Shown here in pieces: positions 25,954-33,968 of a stretch of DNA of 64,000 bases (position 1 is the first letter of the stretch; each line of letters starts with the position of its first letter). The stretch spans positions 1,049,501-1,113,500 of the forward strand of contig NC_013385.1 of NCBI RefSeq assembly GCF_000024605.1, written 5' to 3'. This DNA comes from Ammonifex degensii KC4. GTDB lineage: Bacteria > Bacillota > Desulfotomaculia > Desulfotomaculales > Ammonificaceae. The position numbers and the translations under genes were made by a program. The notes under the pieces were generated by a model. It ran no database searches. It had not been told where the DNA came from and was given only the letters and a program-made list of their open reading frames with translations.

Positions 25954-26328
25954 TAAGCTGATGTTTCAAAGAGCGCCCGAGACTTAGCGCGCAAACTTTA
26001 TTGCGGTGATAACGACTATGACACGACACTAAACGCTTTTTACTACTATACCACCAACTTTCCTGGCTACCACTTTGATATTGATGACGATCCAGAGCCA
26101 CTCGGCAACGGGTATAACGACGAGACGGAAGTAGTTTCCTTAAAGTGCTATGAAATCAAACCGAGTCAATCGTACTATTTCGAGTCATATTTTGAGGTCA
26201 AGAAAAAGCCGCCGGCCGGCAGTCCGACAAGAATCGCTTACTCTTCTCAAGAGAGCTATAGGCACTGGAGCGGGGAATACGACACCATGCTCTACTGCAC
26301 GCACATTAGGTTGAATTACCCGTGGTAG
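25954..26328 (+). pseudogene. C-terminal fragment of an exported protein
   Basis: An open frame without start codon reads ADVSKSARDLARKLYCGDND through GYHFDIDDDPEPLGNGYNDE and KCYEIKPSQSYYFESYFEVK to SGEYDTMLYCTHIRLNYPW and a stop. Stops precede it in frame at 25939 and 25951. It is tyrosine- and aspartate-rich, as is the amidase-like protein at 27.9 kb. It probably lost its N-terminus after the leader at 25.8 kb. No family recognised. Confidence 0.5.
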
Positions 26329-26360
26329 AACCAACTAACCTAAACTTAGGAGGGATGCAG

Positions 26361-27074
26361 ATGCGTTTCAAATCGGTTTTAATAGTGGCTGCCGTTGCTC
26401 TGCTGGTGGTGGCCGGCGCCGTCGGGGTAACCGCGACTCAGATCGTCAGGGCAGGCGGGGACCCGGGCATAGCAGAGTACCAGAAGATTGACGCCAACAA
26501 AGACGGATACATTAGCAAGAAAGAGCTTTTCGCCCATAGAGAAAAGGTGGTGAGCGAAAAACATAAAGCAGCGCTCGAGGCGGCAAAGCGCGGCGGAAAA
26601 AAGGAGAACTTCGTCACCATAACCTTTAACCGGCCCTTGTCCCTGGAAGAATTCGCGCGGTTCGTAAATGAGACCGGCTTGAAGGTGCGCTTTTATGAGG
26701 CGCGGGTAATAGACCATCAGGGATTAAGGGGAACTATGTTTTTTTCAGTACAAAACGGGAAGCTCCTTCCCGACGAAACAGACTTTTCCCTCATGTTATC
26801 GGACTCGGACTACCCAAACAAAAAGAAGAAGTTCCTCGGTATAATCGATGTGATAGGATACTTGGATGTAGAGAAGTTTACTCAGGTCCAGAGTGACCCC
26901 CGCGTTTTCCTGGTTGACAATTCTTGCGATGAGCTCTTTGTTCACAACCCGAAACACAAATACATGCCCAGCCTCTATTGGAAACTCGAGGACTTTGGCC
27001 TGACCAAGGGTCCGAAGTACGAGTTCAGCGACGGGCCAAAAGGAGAGGAACTTAAGAAGATCTTGGAGGAATAA
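26361..27074 (+). CDS. Exported protein with an EF-hand-like calcium loop
   Basis: A 237-residue protein with a signal peptide (SVLIVAAVALLVVAGAVGV). Just after it, IDANKDGYISKKELF is a canonical EF-hand or dockerin-like calcium loop (D-x-N-x-D-x-Y-x-S-x3-E). The remaining 180 residues have no recognised domain. ATG 26361 is preferred to 26355 and to the longer frame from 26322 because TTAGGAGGG is correctly spaced only for 26361. A strong terminator follows. Confidence 0.65.
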   Translation: MRFKSVLIVAAVALLVVAGAVGVTATQIVRAGGDPGIAEYQKIDANKDGYISKKELFAHREKVVSEKHKAALEAAKRGGKKENFVTITFNRPLSLEEFARFVNETGLKVRFYEARVIDHQGLRGTMFFSVQNGKLLPDETDFSLMLSDSDYPNKKKKFLGIIDVIGYLDVEKFTQVQSDPRVFLVDNSCDELFVHNPKHKYMPSLYWKLEDFGLTKGPKYEFSDGPKGEELKKILEE

Positions 27075-27098
27075 GCTGCTACAGAGGATTATCAAGGA

Positions 27099-27133
27099 GG
27101 GGCCCGGGCAACAACCGGGCCCCTTACCTCTTT
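27099..27133 (+). terminator. Intrinsic terminator
   Basis: Nine-pair stem GGGGCCCGG / CCGGGCCCC with a seven-base loop, then TTACCTCTTTT. It ends the EF-hand gene transcript. Confidence 0.8.
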
Positions 27134-27590
27134 TGCGGCACCGCCATCCTTCCTGCCAAACCGCCACATCTTCTGCGACCCGGAACTGGTGGCGCTCAAG
27201 ATCTTTGCCGCGCCGGAAGTTTTGGCTGCCACTGAAAGAAAGGGCGTCAAGCCCGGCACCGTTTTCACCGAAGAAAGCTGCGGCACCAACGCCTTAGCCC
27301 TGGCGAAAGAGCACCAGCGCCTCGTTGCCATCCGCGGCGAGCAGCACTACTGCCGGCTCTTTGAAAACTGGTGGTGCGTCGCCAGCCCGGTGAGGGACCC
27401 GGCCGACAGAACCGTCGGCTACCTCGACATCTCGCTGCACGCCGAGAAGGAACTGCGCCTGGCCGCGGCGCACCTGCAAACGCTGGTTAACTTGATAGAA
27501 AAGGAGCTTTACCTCAGGGAACTTGAGCGAAAACTTCGGCAAGCCGGTGTTCGATTGGCCTCTTCGGTCTCTCTTTCAAGCGACGCGAAC
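27126..27590 (+). pseudogene. GAF-type regulator fragment
   Basis: Open without a start from about 27126. It reads HIFCDPELVALKIFAAPEVL, then GTVFTEESCGTNALALAKEH, EQHYCRLFENWWCVASPVRD and GYLDISLHAEKELRLAAAHL. This is the GAF sensory domain found in AcoR/NtrC-like regulators (EESCGTNA, HYC and SPVRD are typical). Neither the N-terminus nor a DNA-binding domain is present. It is related to the minus-strand debris at 21213-21975 and, like the LuxR remnant at 19.1 kb, lies immediately upstream of a copy of the duplicated promoter block. Confidence 0.65.
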
Positions 27591-27884
27591 TGCCGGCAGG
27601 GTGAGGTTTATACCACCAAAGGTAGTAGAAAAACACCACTTTTGGGGCTTGACGGCACAGCCGTGCTATGTTACACTCCTGTGAAAGGAAGACATGGAAT
27701 TTTAGCGCAGGGATAACAGGGGTGCTAAGTTAAAGTTACGCTGTGGCCGGAGCAGGAAGTTTTGAGTCGGGGGAGGTGATGGATGATAAGGCTGGGCTTT
27801 GAGGTGGTTTTCTTTACCGGGGAAGGTTAATGGAAAAAATTCTTTAAGGAGGTATCCATGCTATGGCGAGACTTGGCACCCGGT
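27563..27884 (+). repeat. Inverted duplicate (copy 2) of promoter-leader block
   Basis: The plus-strand counterpart of 18781-19066. Promoter, leader, AAGGAGGT site and the first signal-peptide codons are all recognisable. Between about 27776 and 27830 the two copies differ strongly. The first in-frame codons here are ATGGCGAGACTTGGC then a TGA where the other copy has TGG. Confidence 0.85.
27649..27677 (+). promoter_or_regulatory. Sigma-A promoter (copy 2)
   Basis: TTGACG, 17 bases, TACACT, identical boxes and spacing to the copy at 18955-18983. The spacer palindrome is degraded here (two substitutions, GGCACAGCCGTGCT). Confidence 0.75.
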
Positions 27885-28427
27885 GACGGGCGGTCTTGGT
27901 GGCGGTGCTGACGGTGGTGCTACATGCAAAGCGGCTTGTACAATCGTTCAGGAGCTGTGAACTATGCCTATGCGTATGTCTTTAATTACAACCCCGCTTA
28001 CCATAAATTCAGCGCCGACTGCACCAACTTTGTTTCCCAGTGCCTCAAGGCAGGCGGGATACCGATGGTTAATGCCTGGTGGCGGCCCTGGTGGGATAAA
28101 GACGACTGGTACTACTACCGCCATGGTAGTGATGCTTACGACAGCAACAACGACGACGACTGGTCCTGGAGCTGGGTGAAGGTGCAGACCCTTTATTACC
28201 ACATCAAGGCTCGGTTGGGGACCCAGGTTTCTTCGCCGAGCCAGTTGCAATTAGGTGACATTGTGCAGGTTGATTTTGATGGTGACGGTACATTGGATCA
28301 TTCGATGATCGTAACAAAGATTGACGGTAATGGAAACAGGTATGTGATGTATTATACCGTTGATCGGAAGGACAGGCTTCTACATGAGATTAACGGCACC
28401 AAATACTACCTCCATATTACGTATTAA
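27863..28427 (+). pseudogene. Amidase_6-like exported protein with broken signal peptide
   Basis: The frame from ATG 27924 (167 residues) is an intact putative amidase domain: YNRSGAVNYAYAYVFNYNPA, then FSADCTNFVSQCLKAGGIPM with the likely catalytic Cys, LGDIVQVDFDGDGTLDHSMI with a candidate His, and a Tyr-rich end. Such domains act outside the cell, yet no signal peptide precedes it. The expected signal peptide is visible upstream, aligned to that of the 18.1-kb protein, but has TGA in place of the Trp at codon 8 and is out of frame with the domain. Probably dead or trapped in the cytosol. Confidence 0.7.
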
Positions 28428-28436
28428 AAAGACCTG

Positions 28437-28459
28437 CCCCAGGTACAGAGTACCTGGGG
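28437..28459 (+). terminator. Strong hairpin after amidase gene
   Basis: Perfect ten-pair stem CCCCAGGTAC / GTACCTGGGG with a three-base loop. Only a weak T-rich tail follows, so it may be a terminator or an RNA-stabilising structure. Confidence 0.5.
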
Positions 28460-28508
28460 TGGATGTTCTCCTAAATAGTCCTCTCGAAAATTTTGGAGGG
28501 AAACAACC

Positions 28509-28998
28509 TTGAGGAAACGCGTCGTTTTCTGGATGTTTTTAGTTACTGTTTTGATGATAATTATATCCGGGTGCCAGAAATACGATTCTGTACGAACTTT
28601 GGAAGTCAAAGAAGCTAAAGTTAGGGGCTACTTTTCTAACGATCCTAATTCTCCTATTCGATATGACCAATATAAGGGCGAAAAGCCTGACCCAGAAAAG
28701 CATCGCCTTGTGACATATACGGTAACCGTAAGAAATACCGAAAAAAAAGAAGAAAAATTTTGTTGTATGTGAACCTATTTTGGATCCCGTCCTCAGGAAA
28801 TTTATCATAAACGAAGGGTTAGGAATACCCATGCCTATCTCTCCAGGGCAAGAAGTTACTTTGGACAAAGTCCACTACCTTACTGAAGGTAACCCTGCCG
28901 AGGTGGAAAGACTTGCCTACCAGAGCAAGGTACGGATCGTCTGGGAAGAAGGTGGCAAGAAGTGGGAGAAAATCGTCAGTGTTACTCCGGAGAGGTAA
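28509..28998 (+). pseudogene. Small lipoprotein, frameshifted in an A8 run
   Basis: The first frame (TTG 28509, behind TTTGGAGGG) gives a lipoprotein signal with lipobox IISGC and about 85 residues, ending FCCM. The second frame continues through KNFVVCEPILDPVLRKFIIN and GIPMPISPGQEVTLDKVHYL to VTPER at 28998. The frames meet at eight A residues (28741-28748); seven would restore one protein of about 163 residues. The function is unknown; the second part resembles a beta-sandwich seen in small exported proteins. Confidence 0.65.
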
Positions 28999-29010
28999 TT
29001 TCGGCGACAT

Positions 29011-30504
29011 TGTATTGAGCCAGGGGTTTCGTTCACAGCGTAGTATAGTTTAGATTAAGGCCGAAGGTTTTAGAAAAATGGGGGAGCGCGAGGGGGCTGT
29101 AATCCCCCTCAATGAATTGAGGGGATCGTCGAAAGCCCCTCGCAGTACGGTGGTATAATGGCACAAAGGTCCAGGGAAAGGAGGTGAACCGTGAGTGCCC
29201 CTCGTCACCATCAGAGCCCAGGTTCACGCCGACCCCGAGACCCTGGCCGTCCTTAAAGACGCCATGTTTTGCGCCACCAAGGTCTACAACGGCCTCCTCT
29301 GGCACCTGCGGAAAGAATACGAAGAGACCGGGAAGGTAGATATTTCCCGCAAAAATCTCAACTGCATCTTGAAAGGGCTTCCCCGGGCGAAGGGCTACTA
29401 CTCGATGTCCGTGCAGCTCACGCGGGACGAGGTGCGGGAAGCGTATAAGTCCTTCTTTGCCCTCAAGAAAAAGGGCCTCACGCAGCACGAGGCTCCAGGA
29501 TTTCGCCGGAAAGGTTATCTCTCCCCGCTCAAGTACGTCCAGAGCGGCTTCAAGGTGGAAGGAGATAAGGTCACGGTTTCTCTGGGCACCGGCCGGGAAG
29601 ACGGGGTGAGGGAAGTTTCCTTCCGCATTTCCCACCGTCCCGGCGTGGAGTACGAGCGGGTGCGGGAGCTCTCCATCACCTACGACAAGGTGTCCGGGCG
29701 AATCGAAGCCCGCCTGGTGGTGGAGGTGAAGGCGAACCCGTGTCCCGGCAGACTGAGGGTTGCCCTGGACCTGGGGGAGACCGTCCTCATGGCGGCCGCC
29801 TTCGAGGACGGGACCGTGATGCTCTACTCCGGCAGGTTTATCAAGTCGGTGAGGCGGTACTGGCAGAAGGTGCGGGCGAACCTCAAGCCAAACTCCCGCA
29901 GGTGGAGGGAGGTAGCCCACCGGGAAAAGCTTCAGGTGGAGCACCTGCTCCACGTGGCCACGTCCCACTTCATAGAGGAGTGCGTGAAGCGGGGTGTGGG
30001 AGAGATAGCCATCGGGGCGATCACGGGCATCCGCGAGAATATCGACTACGGAGAGCGGCTCAACCAGAGGCTGCACGCCTGGCCGTACCGGAAGCTCATC
30101 AACATGCTCAAGTACAAGGGTGCTCTGGCGGGAATTGTGGTTCGGGACGATGTGGACGAGAGGGACACCTCTGCGCGCTGTCACGCCTGCGGGCGTGTAC
30201 TGCCTTCCAACCGGAAGCACAGGGGTTTATACACGTGTTCCTGCGGCTGGAGGGCGCAGGCGGACGTGAACGGCTCTTTGAACATCTTCGAGAGGGCGTA
30301 CGAGGTATCTCCCGTCAAGGGGAGTAGTGGCCGTGTGGCGCGGCCTGTGGTCCTGTCGCTCCACCTGGGGTGGCACGGAGTCCACGAACCGAAGCGCAAG
30401 GAAAAGACCTTGCGCGCATCCCTTTAAAGGGATGCCCCTCAATTCATAGAGAGGAGGACGTCACGCCAGAAAACCTCTGTGAACGAAACTCTGGCCCTTC
30501 TACA
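29011..30504 (+). mobile_element. IS481-like remnant (copy C) carrying a nested IS200/IS605-type tnpB unit
   Basis: Both outer ends match IS copy A (left TGTATTGAGCCAGG, right ..CTCTGGCCCTTCTACA). Just inside the left end a piece of transposase DNA survives (GATTAAGGCCGAAGGTTTTA, matching 19701-19720). The rest of the transposase is replaced by a tnpB gene flanked by short hairpins: CCCCTCAATGAATTGAGGGG near 29106 and CCCCTCAATTCAT near 30435. Confidence 0.75.
29195..30427 (+). CDS. tnpB: TnpB-like RNA-guided nuclease (IS200/IS605 OrfB)
   Basis: A 410-residue TnpB-family protein. The split RuvC domain shows the first Asp in RVALDLGETV near 190, the middle segment IAIGAITGIREN near 270, and the last Asp in QADVNGSLNIF near 360. 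The zinc ribbon is CHACGRVLP...CSCGW between them. The start GTG 29195 follows AAAGGAGGTG. No tnpA partner adjoins it. The RuvC-II Glu is not obvious at its usual place (GAI rather than an E-D type motif), though REN could supply it, so activity is uncertain. Confidence 0.82.
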   Translation: MPLVTIRAQVHADPETLAVLKDAMFCATKVYNGLLWHLRKEYEETGKVDISRKNLNCILKGLPRAKGYYSMSVQLTRDEVREAYKSFFALKKKGLTQHEAPGFRRKGYLSPLKYVQSGFKVEGDKVTVSLGTGREDGVREVSFRISHRPGVEYERVRELSITYDKVSGRIEARLVVEVKANPCPGRLRVALDLGETVLMAAAFEDGTVMLYSGRFIKSVRRYWQKVRANLKPNSRRWREVAHREKLQVEHLLHVATSHFIEECVKRGVGEIAIGAITGIRENIDYGERLNQRLHAWPYRKLINMLKYKGALAGIVVRDDVDERDTSARCHACGRVLPSNRKHRGLYTCSCGWRAQADVNGSLNIFERAYEVSPVKGSSGRVARPVVLSLHLGWHGVHEPKRKEKTLRASL

Positions 30505-30523
30505 TCCCGGGCTTGATTACCCC

Positions 30524-30552
30524 TTGCCAAAAGGGGAGGAGGTGGCTATAAT
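30524..30552 (+). promoter_or_regulatory. Promoter of the tRNA-Gln/tRNA-Glu unit
   Basis: TTGCCA, 17 bases, TATAAT, ending 13 bases before tRNA-Gln. It starts 20 bases downstream of the right end of the IS remnant. Confidence 0.8.
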
Positions 30553-30565
30553 TAAAAGTGGTCGC

Positions 30566-30639
30566 TGCGGGATGGTGTAACGGTAGCACGCATGACTCTG
30601 GATCATGTAGTCCTGGTTCGAATCCAGGTCCCGCAGCCA
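30566..30639 (+). tRNA. tRNA-Gln (CTG)
   Basis: A 74-base cloverleaf with encoded CCA. Acceptor arms TGCGGGA / TCCCGCA, anticodon CTG in the loop of GACTCTGGATC, and T-loop GGTTCGAATCC. Confidence 0.92.
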
Positions 30640-30644
30640 AAAGT

Positions 30645-30720
30645 GGCGCCATCGTCTAGGGGTTTAGGATACCACCCTCTCAAGGTGGAGGCACGGGTTC
30701 GAATCCCGTTGGCGCTACCA
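30645..30720 (+). tRNA. tRNA-Glu (CTC)
   Basis: A 76-base cloverleaf with encoded CCA. Acceptor GGCGCCA pairs with TGGCGCT, anticodon CTC sits in the loop CTCTCAA between CCACC and GGTGG, and the T-loop is GGTTCGAATCC. It is five bases after tRNA-Gln. Confidence 0.92.
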
Positions 30721-30729
30721 TTAGCACCC

Positions 30730-30766
30730 AAACTCCTCCCGACCAAGCGGGAGGAGTTTTGTTTTG
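30730..30766 (+). terminator. Intrinsic terminator of the tRNA unit
   Basis: Twelve-pair stem AAACTCCTCCCG / CGGGAGGAGTTT with a six-base loop, followed by TGTTTTG. A group II intron begins right at its downstream edge. Confidence 0.88.
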
Positions 30767-32651
30767 TGTGCCCGGCATGGGCGTTGTCTATAGGGTGAAA
30801 GTCCCGAACGACGAAGGTGGCGGTAGTCGTTAGCTTAAGGCAAGGGTGTCCGCCGCGAGGCGGAATCCGAAGGAAGCCGGCGGCAAACCTCCGGCCCGAG
30901 GACCACGAACCCCAGGCGAGGCTAGCGGCAGCTGGATGAGCTTGCAAAACAAAGCGAAGTCCTGGCCACCGAAGGCTGCCGAGAGTAGATGGGGCGGGTA
31001 GATGGAGGGAAAGACAGCGCCCTTACCCGGGGAGGCCTGCCGGACAAGCCGGGTTATCCGGCAACCTGTACCGAGAGGTGCGGCTGAACCGGCAGGAGTC
31101 AGCAGACGCCATAGTACTCCCTTTTAAGATGTCAAAGGGGGGAAGGGCCGAACATGAGGAGCGGGGAGCCCATGGAAGGTTCGCGGAGGGAGCAACGACA
31201 GCCGAAAATCCCGGCAGGGAGCTGCCCACAGGAGGAAGCGGTGAATCCGCGGGGAACTGTGGGAGTGCCGAGCACCCTCCCGGCACCGATGGAGCAACTC
31301 GGCGGAGACCCACGGTACTGCCTGATGGAACAGGTAGTCGAGCGGGCCAACATGACGAAGGCCCTGCGCCGAGTGGAGCGGAACGGAGGCGCAGCCGGAG
31401 TGGATGGGATGGAGCCAGAAGCCCTACGCTCCTACCTGAAAGAACACTGGCCGCGCATCAAGGAAGAACTGCTCGCGGGGACCTACCGGCCCATGCCGGT
31501 GCGCCGGGTCGAAATCCCGAAACCCGGTGGCGGCGTGCGGCTGTTGGGCATCCCCACGGTGCTGGACCGCCTGATCCAGCAGGCCCTGCTTCAGGTACTG
31601 ACACCCATCTTTGACCCCGGGTTTTCCCCACACAGCTACGGTTTCCGCCCGGGGCGCAGCGCCCACCAGGCGGTGGAGCAAGCCCGCAGGTACGTGGCCC
31701 AGGGCTACCGGCACGTGGTGGACCTCGACCTGGCACAATTCTTCGACCGCGTCAACCATGACCTCCTGATGGCCAGGGTGGCGCGGAAGGTGAAGGACAA
31801 GCGGGTACTCAAGTTAATACGGGCCTACCTTCAGGCCGGAGTCATGATTAATGGCTGCTGCGTACGCACGGAGGAGGGCACCCCGCAGGGAGGGCCGCTG
31901 AGCCCGCTTCTGGCCAATATCATTCTGGACGACCTGGACAAAGAACTGGAGCGGCGCGGCCACAAGTTCGTAAGGTACGCCGATGACAGCAACGTTTACG
32001 TAAGAAGCTGCCGCGCCGGCCAGCGGGTGTTCGAGAGCCTGAAGCGCTTCCTGGAGCAACGGCTCAAGCTACGGATAAACGAGGAAAAGAGCGCCGTGGA
32101 CTACGCCTGGCGGCGCGGAATCCTCGGCTTTTCCTTCACCTGGGAAAAGGAGCCGCGCATCCGGCTGGCACCCCAGACGGTGAAGCGGTTCAAGCAGCGC
32201 ATCCGCTGGCTCACCAAGCGCAGCCGCAGTGTGAATATGGCCGAGCGTCTGGCGCGCCTCAACGAATACCTCAAGGGATGGATGGGCTACTTTCGGCTGA
32301 TAGAGACCCCCAGCACACTGCAGGCCCTGGACGAGTGGATACGGCGGCGACTGCGCATGTGTCTGTTGAAGCAATGGAAGCGGCCCCGCACCAGACGACG
32401 CAACCTGGTGGCCCTGGGCATTCCTGAGGACTGGGCGCGCCACATTAGCGGTTCGCGCAAAGGCTGCTGGCGGCTGGCGAACACGCCCCAGGTGAACAAA
32501 GCCCTTGGCCTTGCCTACTGGCGCAGCCAAGGGCTGGTTAGCTTGGTCGACCGGTACCGTGAACTTCGTAGTGCCTCATGAACCGCCGTATACCGAACGG
32601 TACGTACGGTGGTGTGAGAGGACGGGGGTTAGCCGCCCCCTCCTACTCGAT
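30766..32651 (+). mobile_element. Group II intron, bacterial class C type
   Basis: About 1.9 kb. The 5' end GTGTGCCCGG fits the group II GUGYG consensus. The 3' part after the maturase has a domain V-like hairpin (ACCGAACGGTACGTACGGT region near 32592) and a domain VI ending in CTACTCGAT (32644-32651). The insertion directly behind an intrinsic terminator is the usual target of class C introns. End positions rest on consensus and may be off by a few bases. Confidence 0.85.
31154..32581 (+). CDS. ltrA: Group II intron reverse transcriptase/maturase
   Basis: A 475-residue intron-encoded protein. Reverse transcriptase blocks include GVDGMEPEALRSYL, IPKPGGGVRLLGIPTVLDRL, HSYGFRPGRSAHQA, VVDLDLAQFFDRVNHD, GTPQGGPLSPLLANI and the catalytic RYADDSNVY near 275. 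A maturase X domain follows (LNEYLKGWMGYFRLIE). There is no C-terminal HNH endonuclease, as usual in class C introns. It supports splicing and reinsertion of the surrounding intron. Confidence 0.93.
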   Translation: MRSGEPMEGSRREQRQPKIPAGSCPQEEAVNPRGTVGVPSTLPAPMEQLGGDPRYCLMEQVVERANMTKALRRVERNGGAAGVDGMEPEALRSYLKEHWPRIKEELLAGTYRPMPVRRVEIPKPGGGVRLLGIPTVLDRLIQQALLQVLTPIFDPGFSPHSYGFRPGRSAHQAVEQARRYVAQGYRHVVDLDLAQFFDRVNHDLLMARVARKVKDKRVLKLIRAYLQAGVMINGCCVRTEEGTPQGGPLSPLLANIILDDLDKELERRGHKFVRYADDSNVYVRSCRAGQRVFESLKRFLEQRLKLRINEEKSAVDYAWRRGILGFSFTWEKEPRIRLAPQTVKRFKQRIRWLTKRSRSVNMAERLARLNEYLKGWMGYFRLIETPSTLQALDEWIRRRLRMCLLKQWKRPRTRRRNLVALGIPEDWARHISGSRKGCWRLANTPQVNKALGLAYWRSQGLVSLVDRYRELRSAS

Positions 32652-32690
32652 TAACTTCCTTTTTTAAGCCCGAAGCTTCTCCGGATCGTA

Positions 32691-32719
32691 TTGCCTCTTA
32701 AAGTCGGTCATGATATACT
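32691..32719 (+). promoter_or_regulatory. Promoter of metK
   Basis: TTGCCT, 17 bases, TATACT, about 65 bases ahead of the metK start. No SAM riboswitch structure could be recognised in the short leader. Confidence 0.7.
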
Positions 32720-32786
32720 AAAAACCGCTGTTTGCCGCTTTTGTGCGCAGAAAAAATCAAGTTTCGGGGATGGGAGTTGATAGAGC

Positions 32787-33968
32787 ATGGCGAAGCGCCT
32801 TTTTACCTCGGAATCGGTTACGGAAGGGCATCCCGACAAGATGGCCGACCAGATATCCGATGCTATCCTAGACGCCATCCTGGCCCAGGATCCAGAAGCG
32901 CGGGTGGCCTGTGAAACCCTTGTAACTACTGGCCTAGCCTTTGTAGCCGGGGAGATAACCACCAAGTGTTACGTGGACATCCCGGCGGTGGTGCGCGAGA
33001 CCATCCGGGAGATAGGCTACACCCGAGCCAAGTTTGGCTTCGACTACGAGACCTGTGCAGTTATCACCAGCATCCAGGAGCAGTCTCCCGACATTGCCAT
33101 AGGGGTAAGTCAGGCCCTAGAGTACCGGACAGGGGTCGAGAGAGATCCCTTCAGTGCCATAGGAGCAGGCGACCAGGGAATAATGTTCGGCTACGCCACT
33201 AACGAGACGCCGGAGCTCATGCCTCTCCCCATCGTGCTGGCCCATAAGCTGGCACGGCAGCTGGCGATGGTGCGCAAGTCGGGGGAACTTCCTTACCTGC
33301 GTCCTGACGGCAAAACCCAGGTGACGGTGGAGTACGAAGGGGATCGTCCGGTGCGGGTGCATACCGTGCTGGTTTCAGCTCAGCACCACCCCGACATCGA
33401 TCTTCCTACCTTGAGAGAAGATCTGATGATGAAAGTTATTAAGCCGGTGATACCGCCGGAGCTAATGGACGGGGAGACCCGCTTTCTGGTCAACCCCACG
33501 GGGCGCTTCGTCATCGGCGGGCCACAAGCCGACACCGGGCTTACCGGCCGCAAGATCATCGTGGATACCTACGGAGGAATGGCGCGGCACGGTGGAGGCT
33601 GTTTCTCGGGCAAGGATCCCACCAAAGTGGACCGCTCGGGAAGCTACGCGGCCCGTTATGTGGCCAAGAACATCGTGGCTGCCGGTCTGGCCGATCGCTG
33701 TGAAGTGCAGGTGGCTTACGCCATCGGTGTAGCCAGGCCGGTTTCGATAAGCGTAGACACCTTTGGAACGGGTAAAGTCCCTGAGGAGCGGCTGGTGGAG
33801 CTTATTTACAAGCATTTTGACCTGCGCCCGGCGGCCATCATCGCGCACCTGGACTTGCGGCGTCCCATCTACCGGCAGACGGCGGCCTACGGGCATTTCG
33901 GCCGTACCGATATCGATCTTCCCTGGGAGCGGACGGATAAGGCCGAGGACCTGCGCCGCGATGCCTAA
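32787..33968 (+). CDS. metK: S-adenosylmethionine synthetase
   Basis: A 393-residue cytosolic enzyme making SAM from ATP and methionine. Motifs: [17 protein letters not shown] near 12-28, [16 protein letters not shown] near 127, and the P-loop-like [22 protein letters not shown] near 263. The length is normal. ATG 32787 is preceded by GGGAG. The downstream thioesterase gene overlaps its last eight bases. Confidence 0.97.
   Translation: MAKRLFTSESVTEGHPDKMADQISDAILDAILAQDPEARVACETLVTTGLAFVAGEITTKCYVDIPAVVRETIREIGYTRAKFGFDYETCAVITSIQEQSPDIAIGVSQALEYRTGVERDPFSAIGAGDQGIMFGYATNETPELMPLPIVLAHKLARQLAMVRKSGELPYLRPDGKTQVTVEYEGDRPVRVHTVLVSAQHHPDIDLPTLREDLMMKVIKPVIPPELMDGETRFLVNPTGRFVIGGPQADTGLTGRKIIVDTYGGMARHGGGCFSGKDPTKVDRSGSYAARYVAKNIVAAGLADRCEVQVAYAIGVARPVSISVDTFGTGKVPEERLVELIYKHFDLRPAAIIAHLDLRRPIYRQTAAYGHFGRTDIDLPWERTDKAEDLRRDA

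Noticed and set aside
27701-27725. Resemblance to a homing endonuclease site (AGGGATAACAGGG) in the duplicated leader
   Set aside because: Matches only 13 bases of a known 18-base site and there is no homing endonuclease gene nearby; treated as coincidence.
29033-30220. A 395-codon frame antisense to tnpB
   Set aside because: Shadow of tnpB; no motifs, while the plus frame has RuvC and zinc-ribbon residues.
32652-32786. Possible SAM riboswitch before metK
   Set aside because: The leader after the promoter is only about 60 bases and shows none of the paired elements expected.
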